64,000 bases of DNA from Blumeriella jaapii (GCA_009599575.1 VWND01000076.1:1612001-1676000), one strand, 5' to 3'; shown: positions 1-11,773, counted from the stretch's first letter. Made by a program: numbers and translations. The notes: generated by a model from the sequence alone, not told the origin.

Positions 1-345
1 GACAAGAACATCACATTCCGGCCGAGACGACAAGCCCCTCGTTCGAGAGTAGGAAAGGGAAGGAATCTTGAGGGCCGTTAGGCTGCTCCGATCCCCCTCC
101 GGGTTCAAGACAATCCGACGAGACCTTCGAGTCAGATCCCCGGCTAGAGTCATTCACTCTGTATGCATCTCGTCGACCGCTACCAGTCTTGTGCGCTGCA
201 AATGCATGACTTGTTCTCGCATACAGACACTCACAGATCTGGCCCTCCTCGGGCATTTAGAACACTCCGGCAAATAACAAGGTCTCGCCTGTCTGGGAAA
301 GACAGACGGCATCTGTACGCGCGGAAGATTGGGAAAGAAGAGGAG
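1..345. other. 5' flank of the histidine kinase gene
   Basis: I see no separate gene here. The kinase reading frame is open upstream to about 163, but those codons translate to an arginine/serine-rich stretch with no domain character. I take the ATG at 346 as the start, and this block as promoter and leader. If an upstream start is used, the protein gains up to about 61 residues. Confidence 0.5.
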
Positions 346-2962
346 ATGGACATAGACCCAGCAACAGCGGTAGGAGGAGGGATAGAAATAGACGAAGGAC
401 CATCAGACGACGACCACGTCAACAGAACGACGCTGTGCTTACCACGTTACGGGAACGACGCTATCCTGCATACCGGAGACGAGGGGTTTAGGGATGTGCT
501 CCGGCACTATTTCCCATCTGCAGAGAGCAATGCATCCGAGAGACTGGTGGGCCTCAAGGCCAAACTCAGGACCGCATCGACGCACGATTTCTGGGCAATC
601 TTGATGGAGGAGATTTGTGATATCACGGGCTCGCAGTGCGGTTTCGTGGCTAAGCGCATGCTGGTTGACGACCAGGATAGCGCCGTGGAGATGCCTCCGC
701 TTGGTGAGAAGGGATCATGTCTGATGGGCGTTGCATTCTATCTTAACAACGGTTCCGATGTGAAGGAGCTGCATCGAGACTACAGATACACTGCCTACGG
801 AACACCATGCGCTCACATGAGACACGACAAAGTTTTTATTGTCCCGGAGAGACTGGCTGAGTTCACGCCCAACAACGCGAACAAACTCCCGTGGAAACAG
901 TCCGAGGCCTATATCGGACTCCCACTCTTCACGGAAGGCAGATGCTTTGCCCATTTCGGCATGATGTGGTCGTCGGAAGGTGCCAGGAAGCGGGCTCTGA
1001 GTTGGTCTTTCATTGAAATGTTCATGCACTCCTTGGAGGACATGATATTGCAGCGGATTTTGGAGGGTAGAGGGTTCGTCAAAGAAATGGCGCCACCGGA
1101 ATCAGTACCCGCCAAAGTGATCCCTCTGACCGCCATTACCGCTTCGCAATCGTTGAAGCCATACGCTCGAAGCTTGTCACATGAACTAAGGACGCCGATG
1201 CAAGGTGTTGTTGGTATGCTCGATATCATGTACTCGACTGTCCTTGATGCCCTCAAAAACCAGCAGAGTGAGCGTGTACGGTCTGTCTTCAAGGACCTTA
1301 AGACTTACATGGAGATGGTTCAAGGTATGATTTGGACGGCCATGTCTTGACCTAATTTAGAGACTGACGAAACCCAACAGAGAGTTCCAGAAGAGCTATA
1401 GCAGCTGCTGACAATGTTGTGCATGCTTACGATCTCAACATGCAAATGCCCGATACGCCTCTGTCACCTAGTGATATACATTTTAGGGGGTCGGAACCAC
1501 CACTATCGCATAGGCGGTGGCCCAGCGCAGATTCTATTTCCTCCTTCGCCGGATCGAAGCACGAAAGGTGCGAGACAACACTCGAGGTTGAGCATCCCTT
1601 CAAGAAGAGACACTGCGGCACAGACGATGAAGCAGAAAGTTCGTTTTGCTCCGACTTTATCAGTGATTTCTCCAACGGGCCGACAGCGAGCGGAGCTTCT
1701 GCAACCTCGACAACGTTGCCAGAAGTGGCTTCTTCGTTAGCAGACATGTCCACCAGTAAACGGCTTGAGTCAAAGCAGATTGCCTCAGCTGTCACAAGTC
1801 CTACACATCGGCGTGTCGAGACCCGGGGTTTCATGCGAGGACTTGTTAAAGAGGCTTTACAAAATGGCCATACTCTCAGCCAGACTCGTGAAGAAACAGA
1901 CTTGGGCGAACGGATCCACGTTAGGTCTACCGGGTCTAGGGGCGAGATACAAGACAGAATTATACAGCTAGAGATTGCGGCGGACGTACCTCGGGTCATT
2001 ATCACCGAGGAACAGCATCTCCAGTTTGCAATACAGAAGCTCGTGGATAATGCAATCAAGTTCACAGAGCAAGGAACCATTACGATCACAGTCAACCTGT
2101 CCAAGATCTCCGAGGGGGTCGAGATTTCAGTGCGCGACAACGGCTGTGGTATCTCTGAAGAATCGAAAATGAATCTCTTCAAGCCTCACTTCCAAGAAGA
2201 CGCCTCCATCAGCAGGACCAGGGATGGACTGGGTCTGAGCCTCTTCAATGCCAAAGCACACGTACGGAGGAGTCTAGGAGGCGACGTTACACTGGAAAGG
2301 TCATGCACACATGGTCCCCTGAAGGGGTCCGAATTCTTAATAAGATTGCCTCTGTCAGCTTTGGAACAGGGCGAGTCAGACACATCTGTGATTGGAACAC
2401 CACCGCTTCACGGTATCGACTTACCCAGACTATTGCCCTTTCTCGACCCGACCATGGAGCCAATGTCCATCAGAGCTTGCAATGCCCTACGACTTCCCCC
2501 GGCCAAGCTAAGTCCTCGCAAACGTATTGCCTTCAACCCGAAACTTGCCAGCGAGTACCCGCTGAGGATCCTCGTTGCGGAGGACAATGCTATTAATCGG
2601 AACGTGGCCATCGGCTCCCTGAGCAAGCTTGGCTACGATCGAGCGAACATCACGCTGGCATTCGATGGCCTGGAGGCAGTCAAGCAATACAAAGCGTCAC
2701 TCCAACGGCCGCCCGCAGAGAGGTTCAACGCGATTCTTATGGATATCTGGATGCCCAAGCTGGACGGATACGAAGCGACGATGGAGATCATCAAACTAGC
2801 GAGCCTCCACAACGAACCCGTATCCATCATCGCGGTAACAGCGGATATCACGCAGGACTCGACCGCGCCAAAGCCAGTGGCATGCAAGGGTTCTTAACGA
2901 AGCCGTATCGGGTGTTGGACATAGAACAGCTGATCGTCGAGCACTTTAGCCCAAACTACTGA
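346..2962 (+). CDS. Hybrid sensor histidine kinase with receiver domain, apparently frameshifted
   Basis: This is a cytosolic two-component hybrid kinase. Exon 1 is 346-1324, followed by a 56-nt intron 1325-1380 (GTATGA...CAACAG), and exon 2 starts at 1381. In order: a GAF-like N-terminal region (about residues 60-230), a HisKA H-box SHELRTPM with the phospho-His near residue 279, and an ATPase domain with N-box KLVDNAIKFT, G1 DNGCGIS and G2 DGLGLSLF. A C-terminal receiver domain follows (LVAEDNAINRN; LMDIWMPKLDGYEA with the phospho-Asp near 781). The frame runs into a stop at 2895-2897. The expected receiver end, MQGFLTKPYR with the conserved TKP lysine, lies in another frame and ends at 2960-2962. 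One extra base near 2864-2868 would restore a protein of about 853 residues. There is no transmembrane segment and no recognisable PAS repeat, so I cannot assign a fungal kinase class. The downshift is either a sequencing error or a real loss of the receiver end. Confidence 0.88.
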
Positions 2963-3831
2963 GACCCAACTATTGAGACGACACGAGTGACGAGGAGACG
3001 GGCTGATTTACATTTCTTTCTATTCTGGGTTCGATCTTTGGTTGGATTTTGACCCGGGGATAACCCTGTGAGCACGGAGCAATGAATGCATGCATCTTAG
3101 CGATTGATATAGGAACCTGTTTGGCGTTAGGGAAAACTGAGCATGGGTGTGGAACTGGGGTCGGAGCGAATAACAAACGGAGCATGGGCGTTGTTGTGGT
3201 TCTGGAGTTGGCATGTCAGCCATGTTTGGCGTTTAGCGAAGAGGAAGGGGACGGATTGAGAACACCGGGAGCACACGGCCAAGGATATGACATAACGAAT
3301 AATTGGTGGATGACCTGGGCCGCGGCATGAAGAGCATTAATGTCGCTGATACTGCGAGCAAGAAATGATATTGTTAGCGCATTTCATGGCATATCTTGCA
3401 CTGGCTTGACCGTGTTGAGACTGGAAGGGGGCAGTCGATTCCAAGCCGAGTTGGGTCCTCGGCACGTGATAGTCTTTCTCCATCATGCTTTGTTTTAGGA
3501 AGCGGAAATGTGGACATGACGGCCTGAAAGTTCAATTCTGTGAGACTTTTGATTGGTTTTGCACATGACAAGTTTCATGATCATGATCATGATCATGACT
3601 CGAAGTCACGAGGTCGCTTCAGCCCCAAGCAAATTTAGCGCCATTTCCCCAGCTTTCGGCTGCGTGCATCATCGATAGATCAGGATCGGGATCAGGATCA
3701 GGATCAGACACAGTATTTCTACGACCTCCAACCTCCAACCTTCAACTTCCAACCTACAATCAACAACCTACAACCTCCAACCTACAACCTACAACCAACA
3801 ACCATCGAACATGTAAACAGAACCATCTACG
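2963..3831. other. Intergenic region and lipase leader
   Basis: No gene is supported. Short tandem repeats occur at 3576-3599 (GATCAT units) and 3681-3708 (GGATCA units). Positions 3724-3810 are a CAACCT-rich run (repeated CCAACCT/CTACAACC) just before the lipase ATG, typical of fungal 5' leaders. Confidence 0.5.
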
Positions 3832-5057
3832 ATGCGTCGCTCTAGCATCCTCCCCAGCCTCCTCGCAGTGCTCAGCACTGCGCGCCCCTCCACCACCAAT
3901 CAGAATGCCCTCCTTGCCGATCACTCCACCGTTTCGCTCACGCTCTTCGCAGAGTTGGAAGAGCTCGCGCGCATCGTCGATATCGCCTACTGCGTCGGCA
4001 CCACCGGCATCGCGAAGCCCTTCGTCTGCGCCTCCCGCTGCACTGACTTCCCTACCTTCGAACTCGTCGAGACCTTCAACACCGGGCCCTTGATGAGCGA
4101 CTCATGCGGGTACATCGCGCTCGACCACGGGGTCGGCCGGCTGGGTAGGGAAACAGGCAGGTTGCTGGTCGTCTTCAGGGGTACATACAGTATCGCGGAT
4201 ACCATCATGGATCTGAGCACCGTACCTCAAGAGTACGTGCCGTACCCTGGGCGTTCGGAGGACGGTAACGATCCGCCGGCGGGCAGGGAGAGAGGTCGCG
4301 GGTCGTGGCTGGACTGGGTCCCGTGGGGCTCGAGGTTTGGGGTGAGGAGGGGAGATGTGGAGGTGGAGGAGGAGGGCGGGGGGAGCGTGAGTGTGCGAAT
4401 TGCACGGTTCATACGGGATTCTGGACTTCGTGGCAGAATATCCGGGACCTGATACTCCCCCGCCTCGCCTCGCTGCGCAAGCAGTACCCGGACTACCGCC
4501 TCCACCTCGTCGGACACTCTCTGGGCGGAGCGGTCGCGGGCCTTGCGGCGTTGGAATTTGACGCCTTGGGTTTCGAGCCCGTGGTTACCACGTTTGGCGA
4601 GCCGAAGATCGGAAACGCAGGGCTACGGGATTTCATCGACACGACCTTCGACCTGCAGAAAGAAGAGGAGGTGGTGAAGAGTGGTCGCTACCGTCGCGTC
4701 ACGCACGTAGATGATCCCGTGCCGCTGCTTCCGCTGCAGGAATGGGGCTACCGAGCGCATGCCGGCGAGCACTTCATCTCCAAGCCGGACCTGCAGCCCA
4801 CACTCGCCGACGTGCGGCTATGCGACGGCGACGAGGACGAGAGCTGCATTGCCAGTTCTGAGGTTGTGGGAGGCTGGAGCGTCCCGTTCCCGATTCCCGG
4901 AAGATACAAGATGTGGCAGCTTTTCTTCGCGCACAGGGACTACTTCTGGCGCCTGGGGCTATGTGTGCCGGGTGGTGACCCGCTGAATTGGGGGAGGGGG
5001 AAAAATCGATTTAGGGAAGGGGATGCGGAGGAGGAAGAGGCGAGAGAGGAGTTGTGA
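3832..5057 (+). CDS. Secreted class-3 (triacylglycerol) lipase
   Basis: This is an alpha/beta-hydrolase of the fungal lipase class 3 family, predicted to be secreted: the N-terminus (MRRSSILPSLLAVLSTARPS) looks like a weak signal peptide. Seen are the oxyanion region LLVVFRGTYSIADT, the motif CTVHTGFWTSW, the nucleophile elbow GHSLGGA, the fold motif TFGEPKIGN, the catalytic Asp in THVDDPVPLLP and the catalytic His in HAGEHFIS. The N- and C-terminal halves lie in different frames. A 44-nt intron 4342-4385 (GTGAGG...GGGAG, phase 0) joins them into about 393 residues. That is very short for an intron and lies in a purine-rich, G-run stretch, so a one-base indel in the G run near 4375-4385 is an alternative. 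The acidic tail (EEEEAREEL) is unusual. Substrate is unknown; feruloyl esterase-like activity is also possible in this family. Confidence 0.85.
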
Positions 5058-6590
5058 TGTTCAGCGAGGGCTTGCAGAATGAATGAACGAATTTGAAAGC
5101 GAGGAGTTAGGAGCGCTGGGCGTAGGCCTTGGGGATAAATTGATATCGATATACCTTTCCTTATTCTATGGGAAGGCATTGGTTTGATGGCGATTACCTC
5201 GTACGCAACCCAAACCAAAAGAGAAAAAAGGCTCAAGAAAAAATCTTTTATCCGAAAGCTTTCGCTTCTAAGGTCTCGAGAAGAAGGTGAGAGAACACTG
5301 CCTCTAATGGCAAAGTCAAGCTCGAACCTGTCTCACAGATATCGCGGATAGGTCTTTACATACTGTACATGCTGTACAGACATACATACATATACGCTAT
5401 CAAGTCTGTGCAAAAAAAGTTGCCCTCACTTAGCTTGTAATAGCTAACGCAGAACCTTTCTTTTTCTTTTTCACTTTTATTGGTTTTGCACATCACGGGG
5501 GCCCGTCGCTTTGAAAACTTGGGCTGGTGTGCTTTTGCGGATCAAGATACCTATCCGAAATATAATAGGCTTTTCTGAATTTGGATGTTTTGCTGAAAGA
5601 AAAGACTTTGGCTAATCTCAGTTTGTAAGACTTCGAGCGCGTATGTAGCTGTACAGTTTTCAATTTCGGATGCGCGGTCTGCTCTTAAGGTACAGAGATT
5701 TGCGACCTGACTGTACATCAGCTGTGACGGTCGGGCTATTACTCGCTGTACGTACAGACATGCTCCTTATAGGACCGCCTATTCGATGTGTACATACCAC
5801 TACCAGCTTATCAAGGTAGCGATGTGCTGTCAATTTTATGGTGGATGAAATTTTTATAAAATTTCAATAGTTGACAAACTAGATATTTCGAGTGCTTTGG
5901 ATGGTGTGATTTGGTTAGGATGGAAACTCGAGGTTGTGTGAAGATTTGCGTTGGCTCCTGCTTGGGGGCTCACGAGCAGGGCTTTTGCTGGTGTCGTAAG
6001 TAGATAGAAGAAATGAATGATCCTGGTGATTGTTTGCTGGTGCCAAAGCGACAGCGAGTCGACCAATTTGTTTGGTTAGAAACTAACAGTTGTCCCGGCT
6101 CAGGGCCATTTGGATAAATCCCAGTTCGGCGTTTTTCTGCGTTTGGATGAAGGTACCCACTTGACGATTATATCTAAGCGACCAGGGCTGGGTATGTTAT
6201 GTCTGATACATCGTATTTGAGTAATATTTTTTAGCTTCCAGGAAGAGAAAGTCGAGAGCTTCTAGCACGTAAGATGCAATGATTCGGAGATCATATCACA
6301 GATTAGCTGATTTGGGCAAATCGCATTCCGGGGCTCATCTGCACCAATCCAAACAGGTGTTGAGCGAGTTCAACCAACTCGATCCAGATTGCATTCCACT
6401 TCGTCTGGAAAAAGCCCACGTAGGCACAACTTGTTTGTTGATGTAAGTACTTACCGTAGTTGGAAGTAGGCTGGGCATCTAAGTAACCTTTCGAATAAGT
6501 TTACCTAATAGACTCGCACCTAAGCGAAAGTAAACATTTAGACTGGCAACCACGACCAGCCACTAACGAAACTATGTAGCAATACCATTT

Positions 6591-7183
6591 TTATTCGAAT
6601 TCGTTTTTTAAACCTTGACATTTAAAACAATTAATTTTCGTTCGAAATTGCGTTTAAGAAATACAGAAATACACGAATTTTGATACTCATTTTTAAAAGT
6701 TGTATGTACGAAAATTGACTGGATTTCTAGCGGCAAAGCAGACGCTGGGAATTTCAGCATTGATTAGTACGTAAGCAAGGACGAAAACAGCACAATTACA
6801 CGCTTACACGCTTGACAACCTCGTTTTTATCGTTGCCCTTTCTTCCGAAGTCCTCCCCCTTCCAAAATCTTTCTTCTTATCGGCGTCGTCCTCGACTGTT
6901 ACAATAAGCTGTTATAGTGAAAGATAATTTATTTTCTATGCCGAGAAGGCAGATTATCTAAATACTGATGATAATTTAATTATGCTGTTTTCGTCCTTGC
7001 TTACGCACTATTCAATGCTGAAATTCCCAGCATCTGCCCTGCCCCTAGAGATCCAGTCATTTTTCGTATACATAACTTTTAGAATGAAAATCAAAGTTCG
7101 TGTATTTCTATATCCTTTGAACGCAACTTCGAATGAAAATTAAATGTTTTAAATGTCAAGGTTTAAAAATACAATTCGAATTA
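6591..7183. repeat. Long imperfect inverted repeat (about 205-bp arms)
   Basis: The left arm 6591-6797 and the right arm 6977-7183 are reverse complements, separated by about 180 bp. Conserved blocks include TAAACCTTGACATTTAAAAC (6608-6627; complement at 7145-7164) and GTAAGCAAGGACGAAAACAG (6771-6790; complement at 6984-7003). In a by-eye alignment about 18 differences are transitions and about 5 are transversions or indels. This is expected if two copies of one sequence were mutated by RIP. No coding capacity is visible. It could be a foldback/MITE-like relic or two inverted insertions of the same repeat. Confidence 0.85.
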
Positions 7184-7531
7184 CGCCGCTATTTTGTTTT
7201 GTATAAGAAAGACTCATTGCACTTTTACTTTTAATACTGTCAACTCTACAGAAACCCGAATCAACTAGGGGAATTGTAGATATAGTAAATTAAAAGCTAT
7301 ACAGAACCGATAAACGAACTTGCGAAATGATCGTTGATTAATACCAAAGGCTAAAGCTGCGTTTATATTTGGGTCTCGGTTCTTAGACATTCCTCAGATG
7401 TTATTTTTATAAGCGAGCAAATTCAGGTTTTTGCGTATAAGAATGTATTTTTTATTTAGGATTTTCCCCCTCCTAGATTGTAACACATCCATTGCTGATA
7501 CTCCTACCACCAAGTTTCACAATTTTATAGC

Positions 7532-7706
7532 TGTTGGTATCACAGGTTGGTGGTATAGGAAAGACTACTTTTAACTCATGGGTTGAAAATCTGTATGTAT
7601 TTCTATGTACTAGCTATGCGAATGCGGAAATATAGGATAGTGGTGCGCGCACGCTAACGCGCTGCCACGTGACATTTATATAACCTGGCTCTCACGTGAA
7701 ACTCGA
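7532..7706 (+). repeat. Dispersed LTR-like repeat, copy A
   Basis: It starts TGTTGGTATCACAGGTTGG, has the TGTTGG terminus typical of Ty1/copia LTRs, and runs through two CACGTGA motifs (7666 and 7693). An inverted, diverged copy lies at 61501-61674, 54 kb away. No internal retrotransposon coding sequence adjoins it, so it is probably a solo LTR or fragment. The 3' boundary is where similarity to the other copy fades and is uncertain. Confidence 0.7.
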
Positions 7707-7860
7707 CTTGGTTTTTTCTACAGTAGCGTATCTGCTTGAAGCTTGTTTTCCCAGCGTGCTCCTGACAGCAGAAAGTCTCCTCTTAGCATTCTCGTTTCGT
7801 AATCAGGTCACTGTTTTGCAGCTTTCTCTATAAAAATAGCTAAATAAACAGTATGATAAT

Positions 7861-8093
7861 CTATGCCACCCAACCGCTTGAAATGCGATTCGGCAAATTA
7901 CGTTACTGGTTAACTTTCAAGTTCACAATGCCCACTAGATGCCCTACTGAATAATACCCTTAAGTCTTCTAACCAATCTATGCCACCCAACCGCTTGAAA
8001 TGCGATTCGGCAAATTACGTTACTGGTTAACTTTCAAGTTCACACTGCCCACTAGATGCTCTACTGAATGATACCCTTAATTCTTCTAACCAA
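7861..8093. repeat. Two-copy 117-bp tandem duplication
   Basis: Copy 1 (7861-7977) and copy 2 (7978-8093) both begin CTATGCCACCCAACCGCTTG and end TTCTTCTAACCAA or CCAAT. Only about five positions differ, mostly C/T or A/G. It lies in the AT-rich block downstream of the LTR-like repeat. The near identity suggests recent duplication compared with the RIP-diverged repeats nearby. Confidence 0.95.
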
Positions 8094-10263
8094 GGCACCT
8101 ACAACACCAGAAGCCGGTTCTGTTTTCCCCCTGCCAGAGGATCCGCAAGCTGTACAGTAACGACAACCGTCTCGATCCAGGCACCAAGGTAGAAAAAAGG
8201 TTTCTTTCGCATCCGAGGATACTGTTTTCCGCCTTTATCACGCACGCGCACACCCCTATTCTCTTCCCTTACCTCACCTCACAGATCAGACAAGACGCAA
8301 GACACACAGGAGTAGGCGCTCTTCCTACTGTACTCACGCACCCTCCCACGACTTAATCCCAAGCGAGAGATGTCAGGTTCTTTCCCCTGGGGCAGTAGTC
8401 ATGCGATTGTTCGCTGTAGAGCAGATGAAGCTATTCGGATTATTCCGGGAAAAAGCACATGTGCAATTTACCCTGATATTTCATTACCATTGGAAAGCGG
8501 GAGCGGTATTAGATACTGTTTGTTATCAGACGTCCTTACAGACGTCGTGACTTTTCTAGCTTTAAGAGTTTGCCACAAAAAAAAGGATTAAAGAATCGCA
8601 TATCGTAGAAGGAAATTTTGATTATTGTTCAGCATTTTTACTACAGTCTTACACCTGTGCGCACTACTTTCGAAACCAATGTTTCCAAACTTCGATCCAA
8701 GCTAGGGTTACGAAATTCGCGTCTTTGTTCTATCCCTCACTGGTTTGAGAGCTGTGGAATGCCTTCGAGCCACAGTTTATTGCTACTGTAGCACGGTTGT
8801 TTGTTTTGGCTCGCTTAAGCCCCTTTCTCTGGCTCACAAGCACGTGACCTGATTTCGACTTGAGATAGTCAAGCTAGGTTTGGACGGAATCGATGCTTGA
8901 TGCAGAAGGAGAAGTAATGTCATATTACGGAAAAATCGATTGCAATACGAAAAACACAAATATGCCAGCTCCGAGTTTACAACGTACTTCATCGGCGAAA
9001 ACTGCGCAAGTTGAGAAATGCATAGTTGGTTCGTCTAGTACTGTGATATGGGTCGGACGGATGTTCCAACGGGGGTACGACTGGAGAAGAGAATGTTCAG
9101 ATAGAGAGTTGATAATTGAAGAATGGATAGGGGAGTGCTGGGGTTTTCGTACTTATTTATACATGAACAGCGATAGTAAGCTCTCCATGGAATGAACTGA
9201 TGGAACCCAATCGCTGTCAGACTGCAGAAACCCTTTGAAATTCTCTATAGCTAACCAGACAATGTTTGCTAATAAATTATCCGCAAGGATGAGCCGGGGG
9301 GGATGCAAGATCGTAAACATGTTTTCACTACAAGATCCGCAAAAGCGAAGAGGTACCGGTAACGAGCAAAGCTTTGTTGTAAATCGCAAAATCTACATCA
9401 CTCCAGAAATTGTGATCCATCGGGAATAAGATGCGATGCATTATGTCGTTTCCAGATTCTATGACACGGCATTAGCATTCTAGTGCTTGCTCACAAGCTA
9501 TTTTTCTGCGGACGCACCAGCGACGATGCCTTGGCAAAGTCTGCGCCTGGCAGCAGCGAGCCCGTCCGAATGGCAACTACAACGTTGTCAGCTATTCAGT
9601 CCCAGTTCATCTCCCGGGAAGAACTGATCCACTCGAGTTCGAGGTTGGCAGGTGTGTATCGGTGACGATGATAATTCTTCTCGTCCGGTCGCGGTAATAT
9701 GAGCCTCTCGAAGGACAAAGGGACGTGGTTTTGATCGAATTGAGTGTATCCACCGAACTCGTCTGGGGATGAAATCCAAGACGAGCGGGCTGCCCGACAA
9801 CTTAAATACTTTTCTGTTGAGCCTGTTGCGGGTAGGATCGGAGGAGACTCTGGCCATCATTTTTATCCACAGACATACTGAGGTAAGTAGTGCTAAGCCA
9901 TGTAGAAAGAAACAACGATTATCGAACTATCAACGCCACTGTAGCCTTAGGCAATTGGTTTGGGTTCCTGAGAAGTGGATTTGTGGTTTGTGTTGAAGCT
10001 TGGGTTCCACTTGATCTTGGCCAAACGTTTCTCGATTCGTCTATCTACCTACCAAAGGTCCATCACATGCACGTTCGTCCGTATTCGCAGAATCAGGCAT
10101 TTTCATCTGCGCAACCCATATCCTCAAAACGCCAATTTCGTTTCTGGTATCTCGTTCATCCGATCCACTGCCCGTCTCCCAGACTTCACAGCATAGAAGC
10201 CCGTTCTGTTCCCGTACAAATTCCTTCCCTACAGAACATCCCTCCTCCCACACCCAGTCGCCT

Positions 10264-11104
10264 CTAGATGCCCACCGCATGACTAAACACCTTTGCTGCG
10301 AGCTGGCTCAGGAGTTTTCCCTTCGCATCCTGCGGCAGTTCCTGAAAGACGGCATACACACTCTTGCCCTTCGCATCCCTCACGGCACCGAGCCGATTCC
10401 CCGCGACGGCACCCGCCACCATGCCGCCGAAATTCGCCACGATGAAGCCCATGGCCGCACCACTCATCCCGCCCACCACACTCCAAAACTTGCCCGTCGG
10501 GGCGCCATTACCCTCAGCCATGCCCTCCTCGCGCAGCATCTCCTCGAAAACGTTGCCGAACTGCTCGTTCCGGAACGTCTGCTCCTCCTCCTTGTTCTTG
10601 GCCTTCGCGCCGAAGCCGAAACTCGACCAGGGGAAGCCACCGGGTGCCGGCCCCGGGTCGGGGATTCCGCTGTCATCGTCTGAATCGTAGGCCGTCGAGG
10701 CCGTCGAGGCGCCGGACCCGAAGCCGTGGTACTTGCGGGCCGAGTCGTAGTCAGAGCGGCGGGAGTTGTCCGAGAGGGTGTAGTAGGCATCGTTTATGAG
10801 CTGGAACTTTCGCGTGCGTTCTGCGCGCTCGGGAGAGTCAGAGGCCACGCGGTCGGGGTGCGTCTTGAGGGCTGCTCTGGTGGGAGGTGTTAGTCGGTAC
10901 TCGGATGGGATAAAATATAGCGAGAGAGAAAAGGGGAAGAAGGGAGCATATGCAACGTACCTTTTGTAGGCATCTCTGATCTGCTGCTGGGTTGCGGTAG
11001 AAGATATGCCCAGGGCAGCATCTGATATCAAATTAGCAAGCATGTCTGGAGTGAAGAGCAGGCTGACGGTGCTACTTGCAATAGTCGACAGGAAGAGCGG
11101 TCAT
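10264..11104 (-). CDS. J-domain (DnaJ) protein with glycine-rich C-terminus
   Basis: This is a type III Hsp40-like co-chaperone. On the minus strand exon 1 is 11104-11080, intron 1 11079-11022 (58 nt), exon 2 11021-10961, intron 2 10960-10877 (GTACGT...ACCAG, 84 nt, in frame and without a stop), and exon 3 10876-10264; the product is 232 residues. Intron 1 has a non-canonical GC donor (GCAAGT). Splicing there gives MTALPVDYYAALGIS, the expected J-domain opening, which strongly supports the model over the simpler start at 11043. The J domain covers residues 6-75 with helix II RDAYKRAALKT, the HPD motif and the YYTLSD...RRSDYD end. A Ser/Asp/Pro linker follows, then FGAKAKNKEEEQTF. The C-terminal Gly/Ala stretch (GGMSGAAMGFIVANFGGMVA) could insert in or bind a membrane. 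Its Hsp70 partner and organelle are unknown. Confidence 0.85.
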
Positions 11105-11773
11105 ATTGGCGGTCTCTTAACCGTACTGTACTTCTTTCAGAAGCAGTTGCTCTCAGCTTTCTCCCGAACGGATTTGTGTTGGTTGGGTGAAGAGATCTCC
11201 CACATCCCCTCGAGGTTCCTGTCATCACCACTTGACCGCACTGGAGACCGAGCGGCATCTTGCGTCACTGTGGCGGTGCACCACCACCTTTGGCCGCCAC
11301 AGTTGGCCGATCAAGCCACATCACCGCTCCGCCCCCATATTTGCCAAGCGCCAAGATGCCAAGGGATCCCCGACCCCTAATTCAGGGTTAATTAGCTCCC
11401 TCTCACCGCCCATGTTAAAGCTCCCACTCCACGGCATCCAGACTTCATCTCGAAAGCAAAGTATTCTATCTGCCCAATACCGGCCCTCAATTACTGTCTC
11501 GTTCACCACATGCAAGAAATAAGTTTCTTTTAAGAATTTCGGGCCCGCGCATGGCAGCAGTCGATCGATCGTTCCTCAGAGTCTAAGCTCAAGCTCCAGC
11601 CAGCTCCAGCCATCTCTTGTCGACAGTATCCAGCCAACATCAACACCAACCTCGAAACCGAAATCGAAACCATCCGATCGTAAAAGGCATATTTAATCCT
11701 CCTCTTGAGTCCTGAAACGAAACATAACACAACAAGACAACAACTCTCCCCGTCCGCACGAGAACAAGAAGCA
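11105..11773. other. Divergent promoter region
   Basis: This lies between the J-protein (-) and the repeat-containing membrane protein (+). No coding frame is convincing. Positions 11588-11613 contain a short repeat of the CAGCTCCAGC type. Confidence 0.5.

Larger units (their letters stand above)
5058..10263. other. Gene-empty AT-rich block with repeat relics
   Basis: This 5.2-kb stretch has no open frame with recognisable protein similarity. Base composition is visibly AT-rich between about 5400 and 9500, unlike the genes on either side. It holds an inverted repeat (6591-6797 / 6977-7183), an LTR-like repeat (7532-7706) and a tandem duplication (7861-8093). Positions 8200-8369 are pyrimidine-rich before a 73-codon frame at 8370-8591 that I do not regard as a gene. 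The features fit a RIP-degraded transposon graveyard. Confidence 0.7.

Noticed and set aside
8370..8591. 73-codon frame after a pyrimidine-rich leader
   Set aside because: No similarity or domain; it lies in the AT-rich repeat block and could be chance.
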